Notes under the pieces: model-generated | What the model was told of the DNA's origin: nothing | The model's database searches: none | The model's input: the letters and a program-made list of their open reading frames with translations, nothing else | Source of the DNA: Planctomycetota bacterium | Lineage (GTDB): Bacteria > Planctomycetota > Phycisphaerae > UBA1845 | Assembly (NCBI GenBank): GCA_022563055.1 | Contig: JADFOB010000105.1 | Location: forward strand, 1 to 5,804 | DNA length: 5,804 bases | Reading direction: 5' to 3' | Part shown: positions 1 through 5,742 of the stretch, one piece after another | Position numbering within the stretch: position 1 is the stretch's first letter | How the letters are laid out: every line of letters starts with the position of its first letter | Position numbers and translations under genes: made by a program

Positions 1-90
1 CCGTAGATTGAGGTGTGCAAAAGCAAGAGGGAGATAGCGGCTAGGCAGGAGCCTCGCCGGCGTCGCGATCGTCGGGGCGACTGGACGGAT
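1..90. other. No gene seen at the left edge
   Basis: I see no convincing reading frame, RNA gene or promoter. The stretch is GC-rich with small imperfect inverted repeats, and any gene to the left lies outside the window. Confidence 0.5.
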
Positions 91-148
91 AGCACTGCTC
101 AAGAGCAGTGGCACACCGCACTGCTCAAGAGCCCCGGTGCACCGGGGG
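91..148. repeat. Inverted and direct repeats beyond the gyrA 3' end
   Basis: CACTGCTCAAGAGCAGTG (93-110) is a perfect 8-bp inverted repeat with AA in the middle. GCACTGCTCAAGAGC occurs at 92-106 and again at 118-132. The second copy runs directly into a perfect 16-bp palindrome, CCCCGGTGCACCGGGG (132-147). This lies 11 nt past the gyrA stop on the minus strand, so the palindrome and hairpin could form at the end of the gyrA mRNA. No T-run follows on that strand. Confidence 0.75.
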
Positions 149-158
149 CACGCCTCCG

Positions 159-2696
159 CTAGTCGTCGGATTGCCCGTTGTCGTCTTCCGGAACGATCTT
201 CGCCACGGCCACGACCTTGTCGCCCTGGGCCAAGCGGATTAGCCGTATTCCCTGCGTCGCCCGCCCGATCTCGCGTACGGCGGAAAGATCCGTTCGGAGC
301 ATGATGCCACCGGCGGTAATGAACATGAGCTCGTCGTCGGCGCGGACAGCCTCGATGGCGACGACGTGCCCGTTGCGATCGGTGGTCTTGATGTTAATGA
401 CGCCCTTTCCTCCGCGGCGAATCTTTCGGTATTCCTCGATGCTCGTTCGCTTACCGTAGCCGTTTTCACAAATGGTGAGGAGGGACGATCCGGCGGCAAT
501 GGCCACGAGGGAGACGAGCGTATCCCCGGTGGAGACAGCCATGCCACGTACGCCCCGGGCGCTACGTCCCATTGCGCGGACTTCGGTCTCGCAAAAGCGT
601 ATGGCCATTCCGTTGCGCGTGCCCAACACAATCTCGTCTTCCCCGCTCGTGCGTTCGACGTTGATCAACTCGTCGTCATCATCGAGCGTAATGGCAATGA
701 TGCCGTTGGCGCGCGGTCGAGAGAAGGCAGCCATGGGGGTCTTCTTGACCGTGCCCTTGGCGGTTGCGAAGAAGACGTAGGATTCCTCGAAGGCCCTGAC
801 GGGTAGTACGGCGCGGTGAGTCTCTCCGTCTCCCATCTCGAGCAGATTGGCGATGGATCGGCCGCGCGACGTTCGACTTACCTCGGGAAGGTCGAAGACC
901 CGAGCCCAATAGACACGCCCCCTGTTGGTGAAGAACAACAAGTAGTCGTGCGTCGATACGACAAAGAGATGCGCCAGGAAATCGCCTTCCTTGGAGCTGG
1001 CGGCGCGGATGCCTTTGCCGCCCCGCCCTTGTTTCCGATAGGAGTCGATGTCCGTCCGTTTGATGTAGCCCAGGTGGGAGATGGTGACAACGGTCTGCTC
1101 GTCGGGAATGAGTTCCTCCATGCAGAAGTCACCGACGGCGTCCACAATCTCCGTCCGCCGCTTGTCGGGATACTTCGCCTTCATCTCGTGAAGGTCCTCC
1201 CGGATGATGTCCAGAACGCGCGCCTCTTCGCGCAGGATGGCCTCAAAGCCCTCGATCTGGTCGGCCACCTTCGCGTATTCCTGCGCAAGCTTCTGGATTT
1301 CCAGCCCGGTGAGGCGTTGCAGTTGCATGGAGAGGATGGAACCCGCCTGCGTCGGCGTCAGATGGTGGTCAGCCGACGTGAAGCGATCGACAAAGGTTTT
1401 GGGAAGCAACGCCCGGAGGGTGGCCTGGTCGCTGAGTCTCAACGGCCGGGCGACCAGCCGCGCCTTGGCGGTTTCGGGGTCCGGCGAGTTCTTGATGAGC
1501 TCGATGATGGCATCGATGTCTCCGACGGCCAGGATCAAACCCTCGAGCACGTGTGCCCGTTGCTTTGCCCGTCGGAGCAGGAACGAGGTTCGCCGCCGGA
1601 TCACCGCCTTGCGGTGGTCCACATAAAGCCCGAGCAACTGCAGGATCGTCAGCGTCCGCGGCTGTCGTTCCACCAGCGCGATGGTCATGATGTGGTAGTT
1701 GGATTGCAGCGGCGTGTACTCGAAGAGCTGATTCATCACCACGTCGGCGTTGGCATCGCGCCTCAGGTCAATCTCGATACGGACCTCGTGCTTCCGGTCG
1801 GATGCATCGTTGACGGCGGCGACATCCTTGATGAGTCCGGACTTAACCGCGTTGGCCGTCTTCTCCGTGATCGTACTTCTGAGCACCCCAAAGGGCAGTT
1901 CCGTGATAATGATGGTACGCTTTTTGCCTTGCCCCTCTTCGAGATGGCAGCGCCCTCGGATCGTGATGCTGCCCCGGCCGGTTGAATAGGCGTCGACAAT
2001 TCCTCGGCGTCCGCAGATCTGCCCGCCGGTTGGGAAATCCGGTCCCGGAAGGATCGCCATCAACTCGGCCAGTGTGAGCTTTGGATTGTCGAGATAGGCG
2101 AGTAGGGCGTCGCAGACTTCGCCGACATTGTGCGGCGGGATGTTGGTGGCCATCCCCACGGCGATTCCGCTTCCGCCGTTGACGAGGAGGTTGGGGAACT
2201 TTCCCGGAAGAACGGTGGGCTCTTCCCGCGAGTTGTCGTAGTTCGGGACGAAATCGACGGTGTCGTATTCAATGTCATCCAGCAAGGCCACCGCAGCGGA
2301 AGTCATTCTCGCTTCGGTGTATCGCATGGCTGCGGGCGGATCGCCGTCGACGGATCCGAAGTTCCCCTGTCCATCGATGAGCCTCTGCCGCATGTTCCAG
2401 TGCTGGGCCAGGCGGACCAGCGTTGGGTAGATCACAGCGTCGCCGTGCGGATGGTAGTTTCCGCTGGTATCGCCGCTGATTTTGGCGCACTTCTTGGTCT
2501 GGGCGCGCGGTCCGAGATTCAGGTCGTTCATGGCGACGAGGATGCGGCGTTGCGACGGCTTGAGCCCGTCCCGAACGTCCGGCAGCGCACGGGACATGAT
2601 GACGCTCATCGAGTAGGTGAGGTAGGAATCCTGCATCTCCTCGACAAGCGAGTGGTTGATGATCCTCTCGTTGGATTCTTGGGCGGTCTGGGTCAT
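159..2696 (-). CDS. gyrA: DNA gyrase subunit A
   Basis: This subunit breaks and rejoins DNA in the A2B2 gyrase that introduces negative supercoils using ATP bound by GyrB; it acts in the cytoplasm. The N-terminal winged-helix/tower region begins with [17 protein letters not shown] and [16 protein letters not shown]. The catalytic pair is Arg125-Tyr126 in AAMRYTEAR. The C-terminal beta-pinwheel starts near residue 530, with a GyrA box QGRGGKG at 556-562 and a second RRGGKG at 760-765. The GyrA box favours gyrase A over ParC. The 845-aa length is normal for the family and the tail is acidic (EDDNGQSDD). The ATG at 2694-2696 has AAGGAGG just upstream (2701-2707), with a short 4-nt spacer. At the quinolone-determining positions corresponding to E. 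coli Ser83 and Asp87 the protein has Ala87 and Pro91. It is divergent from rnd. gyrB is not in the window. Family assignment is certain; the phylum inference is from remembered sequence wording. Confidence 0.98.
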   Translation of the reverse strand: MTQTAQESNERIINHSLVEEMQDSYLTYSMSVIMSRALPDVRDGLKPSQRRILVAMNDLNLGPRAQTKKCAKISGDTSGNYHPHGDAVIYPTLVRLAQHWNMRQRLIDGQGNFGSVDGDPPAAMRYTEARMTSAAVALLDDIEYDTVDFVPNYDNSREEPTVLPGKFPNLLVNGGSGIAVGMATNIPPHNVGEVCDALLAYLDNPKLTLAELMAILPGPDFPTGGQICGRRGIVDAYSTGRGSITIRGRCHLEEGQGKKRTIIITELPFGVLRSTITEKTANAVKSGLIKDVAAVNDASDRKHEVRIEIDLRRDANADVVMNQLFEYTPLQSNYHIMTIALVERQPRTLTILQLLGLYVDHRKAVIRRRTSFLLRRAKQRAHVLEGLILAVGDIDAIIELIKNSPDPETAKARLVARPLRLSDQATLRALLPKTFVDRFTSADHHLTPTQAGSILSMQLQRLTGLEIQKLAQEYAKVADQIEGFEAILREEARVLDIIREDLHEMKAKYPDKRRTEIVDAVGDFCMEELIPDEQTVVTISHLGYIKRTDIDSYRKQGRGGKGIRAASSKEGDFLAHLFVVSTHDYLLFFTNRGRVYWARVFDLPEVSRTSRGRSIANLLEMGDGETHRAVLPVRAFEESYVFFATAKGTVKKTPMAAFSRPRANGIIAITLDDDDELINVERTSGEDEIVLGTRNGMAIRFCETEVRAMGRSARGVRGMAVSTGDTLVSLVAIAAGSSLLTICENGYGKRTSIEEYRKIRRGGKGVINIKTTDRNGHVVAIEAVRADDELMFITAGGIMLRTDLSAVREIGRATQGIRLIRLAQGDKVVAVAKIVPEDDNGQSDD

Positions 2697-2700
2697 GGAC

Positions 2701-2707
2701 CCTCCTT
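2701..2707 (-). promoter_or_regulatory. gyrA Shine-Dalgarno site
   Basis: Read on the minus strand this is AAGGAGG, a near-consensus ribosome binding site, followed by GTCC and the gyrA ATG. The spacing is short, but there is no competing in-frame start nearby, so it fixes the start at 2694-2696. Confidence 0.8.
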
Positions 2708-2735
2708 GGCGGACGGAAAGCGGTCTCGAACGAAA

Positions 2736-2756
2736 GACAGCGATTTTGCCGCTGTC
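2736..2756 (-). promoter_or_regulatory. gyrA leader hairpin
   Basis: GACAGCG (2736-2742) and CGCTGTC (2750-2756) form a perfect 7-bp stem around a 7-nt loop. It lies between the predicted gyrA promoter and the Shine-Dalgarno site, about 40 nt before the ATG, so it would sit in the 5' leader of the mRNA. It could also be a two-fold operator in DNA. The symmetry is seen directly; any regulatory role is inference. Confidence 0.4.
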
Positions 2757-2768
2757 GTAAAGAGCGCT

Positions 2769-2796
2769 ATTGTACTTCCCTGGCGCCGCCCGACAA
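2769..2796 (-). promoter_or_regulatory. Candidate sigma-70 promoter of gyrA
   Basis: On the minus strand there is TTGTCG (2791-2796, four of six to TTGACA), a 16-nt spacer, and TACAAT (2769-2774, five of six to TATAAT). This predicts a transcript start near 2762 and a leader of about 65 nt that contains the 7-bp hairpin and the ribosome site. It is the best match I found in the divergent region, but it is only a consensus match. Confidence 0.45.
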
Positions 2797-2844
2797 TGGA
2801 AGCAGTACCGTGTTTCATAAGTCCTGCGACCGTGTTTCTCACCT

Positions 2845-2966
2845 GAGCCGCGGGCTTTAGCCCGCGCGATGCCAGGATCGCCACGGGGTCAGCAACCTTC
2901 GCAGCTTCGCGCGGGCTAAAGCCTGCGGCTCTGAAGTCGGTTCGCGCAGGCTAAAGCCTGCGGCTC
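2845..2966. repeat. Cluster of three short palindromic repeats (REP-like)
   Basis: Three 24-nt units share the core GCGGGCTAAAGCCTGC followed by GGCTC. They lie at 2845-2868 (inverted), 2908-2931 and 2943-2966. Each core folds on itself: 2849-2866 and 2945-2962 are 8-bp stems with a 2-nt centre, and 2910-2927 has one G-T wobble. The second and third copies are extended by TT on the left and match at 25 of 26 positions, 35 nt apart. A degenerate fourth copy lies beyond rnd at 4296-4317. The arrangement resembles dispersed intergenic REP elements. Whether it acts as a protein-binding, termination or mobile sequence cannot be read from here. The inverted-plus-direct layout sits in the gyrA-rnd divergent space. 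Confidence 0.8.
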
Positions 2967-3007
2967 GGGGGCTCTGGAAAACCTATAGAACACCATTCGG
3001 GGGATCC

Positions 3008-4225
3008 ATGCCCGCCGGGAGGCCTCAGATAAGCACGCAAGCAGCGATCATCGTGTCTCAAGAGGACGTAGACGCGATGTGCGCCCAATGTCGGGCGGAG
3101 GGGCGGTTTGCCTTCGATACGGAATTCGTGATGGAGGATCGGTACGAGCCTGAGGCGTGCCTGCTCCAGATTGCGACGTCGAAGTCGGTCTTTCTGATCG
3201 ATCCGTTTCTCGACCTCAATCTTCAATCAGTGTGGGAGCTGGTGGGCGACCCGGACGTCGAGACGGTGGTTCACGCCGGGCAGGAGGATCTGGCGCTGGC
3301 CGTCCAGCACACGGGAAACGCTCCACGGCGCATCTTCGATGTGCAGGTTGCTGCCGGTCTTGTCGGGTATGAGTACCCGTTGAGCCTGCTCAAGTTGGTG
3401 CAGGCGACCCGCCACATCCGGCTGCACAAATCCAAGACGCTCACGGACTGGCGGAAGCGCCCTTTGGCGGCGGCCCAGCTTCAGTACGCTGCGGAGGACG
3501 TGCAACATCTGCTGGAAATCCACGATCTGCTACATGCCAAGCTATCCAAACTGGGTCGCGTCGACTGGGCCCGTGAGGAGTTCGCGCGCTTCGAGGAAAT
3601 CACCCTTTACCGGCGGGTCGAGGAGGACAAGATCTTCCGCCTCAAAGGTACGGGCGCGATGAAGGGGCGACCGTTGGCGGTTGTTCGGGATGTCCTGGCG
3701 TGGCGGGACCGCTTGGCGGAGCGCTATAACCGCCCCGCCAGAGCCGTCTTGAAGGACCACCTTCTGGTCGAGATCGCGCGTCATGGATTAGCCTCGCTCG
3801 AGGAAATCCGCGATCTGCGGGGGATCAATCTGCGGGATTCGGATATTCGGCGGCTCGGGGTTGTGGTCCGCGATGCGCTGGACTCTCCCAGCGACCAGTG
3901 GCCCACGCAAAAACCGCGCGAGGTCGAGACGCCGCATGAGACGGTCCTGGCGGCGCTTATCACCGCGGTTGTGCGAAGCTACTGCATGGAGCATCACCTT
4001 GCCTACAGCGTGGTCGCCACGCAGCGCTCGATACGGGAGCTGATCCGCCACCGGGCGATGGGGCAACCGTCTGACGCGGACAAGGTTGAACTGCTCCATG
4101 GTTGGCGGGGTCGGAGTGTCGGCGTGACGTTGGACGACGTTTTAGCCGGTCGGCGAACCGTTCGCGTCGAGCCCGTCGACGGAAACCTGGCTGTCCATGT
4201 CACTCCGGTACTGCCGGGTCCGTAA
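3008..4225 (+). CDS. rnd: Ribonuclease D
   Basis: This is a 3'-to-5' exoribonuclease of the DEDDy family that trims 3' ends of tRNA precursors and other stable RNAs in the cytoplasm, using two metal ions. Exo I is FDTEF with Asp37 and Glu39; Exo II is HAGQEDLALAV with Asp94; Exo III is YAAEDVQHLLE with Tyr160 and Asp164. SKTLTDWRKRPL (142-153) is the usual RNase D block. An HRDC domain covers about 215-285 (AWRDRLAERYNRPARAVLKD). A further C-terminal region (about 310-400) includes SIRELIRHR and LLHGWRGRSVG. At 405 aa it is somewhat longer than E. coli RNase D (about 375 aa). The ATG at 3008 has only GGGGGA three nt upstream, a poor spacing. It is preferred because homology to the family begins near residue 14, ahead of the alternative ATG at 3077; a GTG at 3053 is also possible. 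It appears to be transcribed alone. Confidence 0.95.
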   Translation: MPAGRPQISTQAAIIVSQEDVDAMCAQCRAEGRFAFDTEFVMEDRYEPEACLLQIATSKSVFLIDPFLDLNLQSVWELVGDPDVETVVHAGQEDLALAVQHTGNAPRRIFDVQVAAGLVGYEYPLSLLKLVQATRHIRLHKSKTLTDWRKRPLAAAQLQYAAEDVQHLLEIHDLLHAKLSKLGRVDWAREEFARFEEITLYRRVEEDKIFRLKGTGAMKGRPLAVVRDVLAWRDRLAERYNRPARAVLKDHLLVEIARHGLASLEEIRDLRGINLRDSDIRRLGVVVRDALDSPSDQWPTQKPREVETPHETVLAALITAVVRSYCMEHHLAYSVVATQRSIRELIRHRAMGQPSDADKVELLHGWRGRSVGVTLDDVLAGRRTVRVEPVDGNLAVHVTPVLPGP

Positions 4226-4254
4226 CACAATCGGCGGTTGGACTGTTTTCAGAG

Positions 4255-4274
4255 CACCGGGCGCAAGCCCGGTG
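4255..4274 (+). repeat. GCAA-tetraloop hairpin downstream of rnd
   Basis: CACCGGGC (4255-4262) pairs perfectly with GCCCGGTG (4267-4274) around GCAA, a GNRA-type tetraloop, about 30 nt after the rnd stop. As RNA this would be a very stable stem that could protect or define the 3' end of the rnd transcript. No run of T follows, so it is not a standard intrinsic terminator. Confidence 0.6.
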
Positions 4275-4278
4275 GCAT

Positions 4279-4317
4279 GCGGACGGAGGGAGTCCGCGGG
4301 CTGGCGCCTGCGGCTCT
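4279..4317 (+). repeat. Hairpin and degenerate copy of the REP-like unit
   Basis: GCGGAC (4279-4284) pairs with GTCCGC (4292-4297). Overlapping its right arm, 4296-4317 reads as the REP-like unit of 2911-2932, with GGC replacing AAA at its centre and the other 19 of 22 positions identical. Together with 4255-4274 this gives three stems in about 60 nt. rnd is therefore bracketed by members of the same repeat family. Confidence 0.65.
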
Positions 4318-4381
4318 GACTCGGCGTAGGCATCCCGCCGGAAATGTCACGGACCGCCACGAGCTGTTGGGTTGCAACGAC

Positions 4382-4410
4382 TTGACCCCACTACGTCACA
4401 ATGCTACAGG
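4382..4410 (+). promoter_or_regulatory. Weak candidate promoter for the small gene
   Basis: TTGACC (4382-4387, five of six to the -35 consensus) is followed after 17 nt by TACAGG (4405-4410, only three of six to the -10 consensus). A start near 4417 would give a leader of under 50 nt to the preferred start codon at 4464 and would exclude the upstream ATG at 4401. The -10 match is poor. Confidence 0.25.
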
Positions 4411-4463
4411 TGTATCCCCGTGTACGATTCCGCGATCTCTTGAATGTGGATGGAGTCAAGACG

Positions 4464-4712
4464 ATGGCACCGACGCGCTTAGCCAAAGACGTTCTGGACC
4501 GCGACTTCCTCGAAACCCGCCAGCGCCTCCTGGGCGTCGCGGCGGCACTGGATCGGATCGATCGGGCGGCGGATGCCGAGACGATCCGGCAGGATCCGCG
4601 GATGGCTCGGATTCTCGAGGCCGCCCGCATTCTCGTCGACGACAAACCCGATCGGGCTCAGCGCTTGCAGATGGCGTTTTCGCTTCCCTACGACGAAGGT
4701 TGGCGAGGATGA
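4464..4712 (+). CDS. Small conserved-looking hypothetical protein
   Basis: I do not recognise this protein. It is 82 aa from the ATG at 4464, charged, probably helical and soluble, with no signal peptide, membrane segment or cysteine. It runs MAPTRLAKDVLDRDF, then a helix-like stretch (LLGVAAALDRIDRAA), QDPRMARILEAARILVDD, and an aromatic/proline tail LPYDEGWRG. The frame also has an ATG at 4401 (103 aa), but that has no ribosome site. The 4464 start has GGAG at 4452-4455 with an 8-nt spacer, and the protein-like composition begins there. It lies 104 nt before the EboB-like gene on the same strand, so co-transcription and a related role are possible but unproven. Codon choice (GC-rich third positions) resembles the neighbours, which supports it being a real gene. 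It does not resemble EboA, the usual gene before eboB. Confidence 0.65.
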   Translation: MAPTRLAKDVLDRDFLETRQRLLGVAAALDRIDRAADAETIRQDPRMARILEAARILVDDKPDRAQRLQMAFSLPYDEGWRG

Positions 4713-4731
4713 CAACTCAATCCGGCAGACT

Positions 4732-4744
4732 CTCCCGCCGGGAG
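4732..4744 (+). repeat. Short hairpin after the small gene
   Basis: CTCCCG and CGGGAG form a perfect 6-bp inverted repeat around a single C, 19 nt after the stop of the small gene. It lacks a following T-run and has a loop too small to fold without opening one or two pairs. It could mark an RNA end between the two genes. Confidence 0.35.
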
Positions 4745-4750
4745 GACCGC

Positions 4751-4796
4751 GATTGAGGATTGAGGATTGAGGATGCAGAATTGGCAATCCTCAATC
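4751..4796. repeat. Heptamer tandem repeat with inverted copy
   Basis: GATTGAG occurs three times in tandem (4751-4771), followed by a degenerate fourth copy, GATGCAG (4772-4778). CAATCCTCAATC at 4785-4796 is the exact reverse complement of 4751-4762 and also of 4758-4769, so a 12-bp hairpin can form in two slipped registers. It ends 7 nt before the ribosome site of the downstream hydrolase gene. A single GATTGAGG word is also present at 6-13. I recall similar GATTGAG-type intergenic strings from planctomycete and metagenome contigs, but this was not checked. Confidence 0.8.
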
Positions 4797-4803
4797 AAAG
4801 CAT

Positions 4804-4807
4804 GAGG
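4804..4807 (+). promoter_or_regulatory. Shine-Dalgarno site of the TatD-family gene
   Basis: GAGG lies 9 nt before the ATG at 4817. The frame can also be opened at the TTG at 4814, but spacing and codon preference favour the ATG. Confidence 0.7.
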
Positions 4808-4816
4808 TAGCCATTG

Positions 4817-5647
4817 ATGTACTACGTCGACCCGCACATTCACATGGTATCGCGCATCACCGACGACTACGTCCGGATGGCCCGGGCGGGCTGCGTGGCC
4901 ATCTCCGAACCAGCCTTCTGGGCGGGGTTTGATCGTGGGTCGAGCGAAGCGTTTCGCGACTACTTCCGCCAGCTCACCGAGTTCGAGCCGATCCGTGCCG
5001 CCCAGTACGGCATCCATCACATGTGCTGGTTGTGCATCAACGCCAAGGAGGCCCAAAACGTCTCGCTCTCGCGCGAGGTGATCTCGATCATCCCTGATTT
5101 TATCGACAAACCGGGCGTGCTCGGGATCGGCGAGATCGGGCTGAACAAGAACACCAAGAATGAGGTGACCATCTTTGAAGAACAGGTCGAACTCGCCCTG
5201 AAGACCGACGAGCTTATCCTTGTCCACACGCCCCATCTCGAGGACAAGTATAAGGGCACGCGGATGATCCTCGACATCCTTACGAGTGACGCTCGTGTGA
5301 AACCCCAGCGCGTAATGATCGACCATGTCGAGGAACACACGATCGAACTCGCTCTCGATAAAGGATTCTGGGTTGGGTTGACACTCTACCCTGTGACCAA
5401 GTGCACGCCCGAGCGCGTGGTGGATATGGTCGAGAGATACGGCACCGAGCGGATCATGGCCAACAGCGCCGGCGACTGGGGTCCGAGTAACCCGATGAAT
5501 ACGCCCGACTTCATCCGCACACTGCGCGCACGCGGGCACGATGGGTCCGCTATCCACAAGATCGTCTACGAGAATCCCTTGCAGTTCTTCTGCCAAGCCA
5601 GGCATTTTAACTTTGAGTTGCCGATCCCGCTGCGTGCTGGGAGCTAG
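4817..5647 (+). CDS. TatD-family metal-dependent hydrolase, EboB-like
   Basis: This is a TIM-barrel amidohydrolase-superfamily protein of 276 aa from ATG 4817. The predicted metal ligands of the TatD family are all present: His7 and His9 in VDPHIH, Glu106 in GIGEIGL, His137 in VHTPH, His170 in MIDHVEEHT, and Asp220 in NSAGDWGPSNP. TatD relatives act as nucleases or phosphoesterases, but this branch is different. DPHIHMVSRITDDY, SEPAFWAGF, DYF, RAAQYGIHHMC, NAKEA, LYPVTK and the C-terminal NPLQFF match, from memory, the EboB subfamily of the ebo/edb cluster. That cluster is linked to export or maturation of secondary metabolites such as scytonemin. The enzyme's substrate is unknown. No signal peptide is seen, so it is probably cytoplasmic. 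The preceding gene is a small unknown protein rather than EboA, and no EboC-like gene starts in the next 157 nt. The gene is preceded by a slipped-hairpin repeat and followed by a nested inverted repeat. TatD fold is near certain; EboB affiliation is likely. Confidence 0.93.
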   Translation: MYYVDPHIHMVSRITDDYVRMARAGCVAISEPAFWAGFDRGSSEAFRDYFRQLTEFEPIRAAQYGIHHMCWLCINAKEAQNVSLSREVISIIPDFIDKPGVLGIGEIGLNKNTKNEVTIFEEQVELALKTDELILVHTPHLEDKYKGTRMILDILTSDARVKPQRVMIDHVEEHTIELALDKGFWVGLTLYPVTKCTPERVVDMVERYGTERIMANSAGDWGPSNPMNTPDFIRTLRARGHDGSAIHKIVYENPLQFFCQARHFNFELPIPLRAGS

Positions 5648-5682
5648 TGCTCTGTTAACGGTGATTCGATGGGGTGCGCCGT

Positions 5683-5742
5683 GTGGCACAGCGGCCCTCC
5701 CCTGTGTCTGGACACCCACCCAGCCGAGGGCGGCTGGGCCAC
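5683..5742. repeat. Nested inverted repeat downstream of the TatD-family gene
   Basis: An outer GTGGC/GCCAC pair (5683-5687 with 5738-5742) encloses CACAG/CTGTG (5687-5691 with 5702-5706), GTGTC/GACAC (5704-5708 with 5711-5715, partly alternative) and an 8-bp stem CCCAGCCG/CGGCTGGG (5719-5726 with 5731-5738) with loop AGGG. It starts 35 nt after the stop codon. No T-run follows, so it is better described as a palindromic repeat element than as an intrinsic terminator. The word GTGGCACA at its left end recurs at 108-115. Confidence 0.6.

Noticed and set aside
816..1985. 389-codon open frame on the plus strand inside gyrA
   Set aside because: It is antisense to a certain gyrA, has a low-complexity charged composition typical of the complement of a GC-rich gene, and matches no family.
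2130..2846. 238-codon plus-strand frame over the gyrA start and upstream region
   Set aside because: Most of it is antisense to the conserved gyrA N-terminus, and the rest runs through the promoter and leader.
2693..2884. 63-codon minus-strand frame whose TGA overlaps the gyrA ATG
   Set aside because: The ATGA overlap looks like translational coupling, but the frame starts inside a REP-like unit (RGLKPAA is the translated repeat) and crosses the likely gyrA promoter. No family resemblance is seen.
2845..2966. Possible CRISPR array
   Set aside because: There are only three units, one is inverted, spacing is irregular (39 and 11 nt between units), and no cas genes are present.
2984..2989. TATAGA as a -10 box for rnd
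   Set aside because: Only four of six positions match, and nothing resembling a -35 box lies 16-18 nt upstream, where the REP-like unit is found.
4255..4274. Intrinsic terminator for rnd
   Set aside because: The stem is strong, but no T-rich run follows it on either strand.
4401..4463. Upstream ATG of the small gene
   Set aside because: There is no Shine-Dalgarno site before it, and it falls within the only candidate promoter. The ATG at 4464 has GGAG at 8-nt spacing.
4238..4756. 172-codon plus-strand frame overlapping the small gene
   Set aside because: It begins in the hairpins after rnd and is rich in Arg, Gly, Ser and Asp without pattern. The alternative frame from 4464 has a better ribosome site and composition.
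4688..5719. 343-codon minus-strand frame opposite the TatD-family gene
   Set aside because: It is antisense to a gene with intact catalytic motifs. Its reading through the repeats on both sides gives non-protein-like strings such as NPQSSI.
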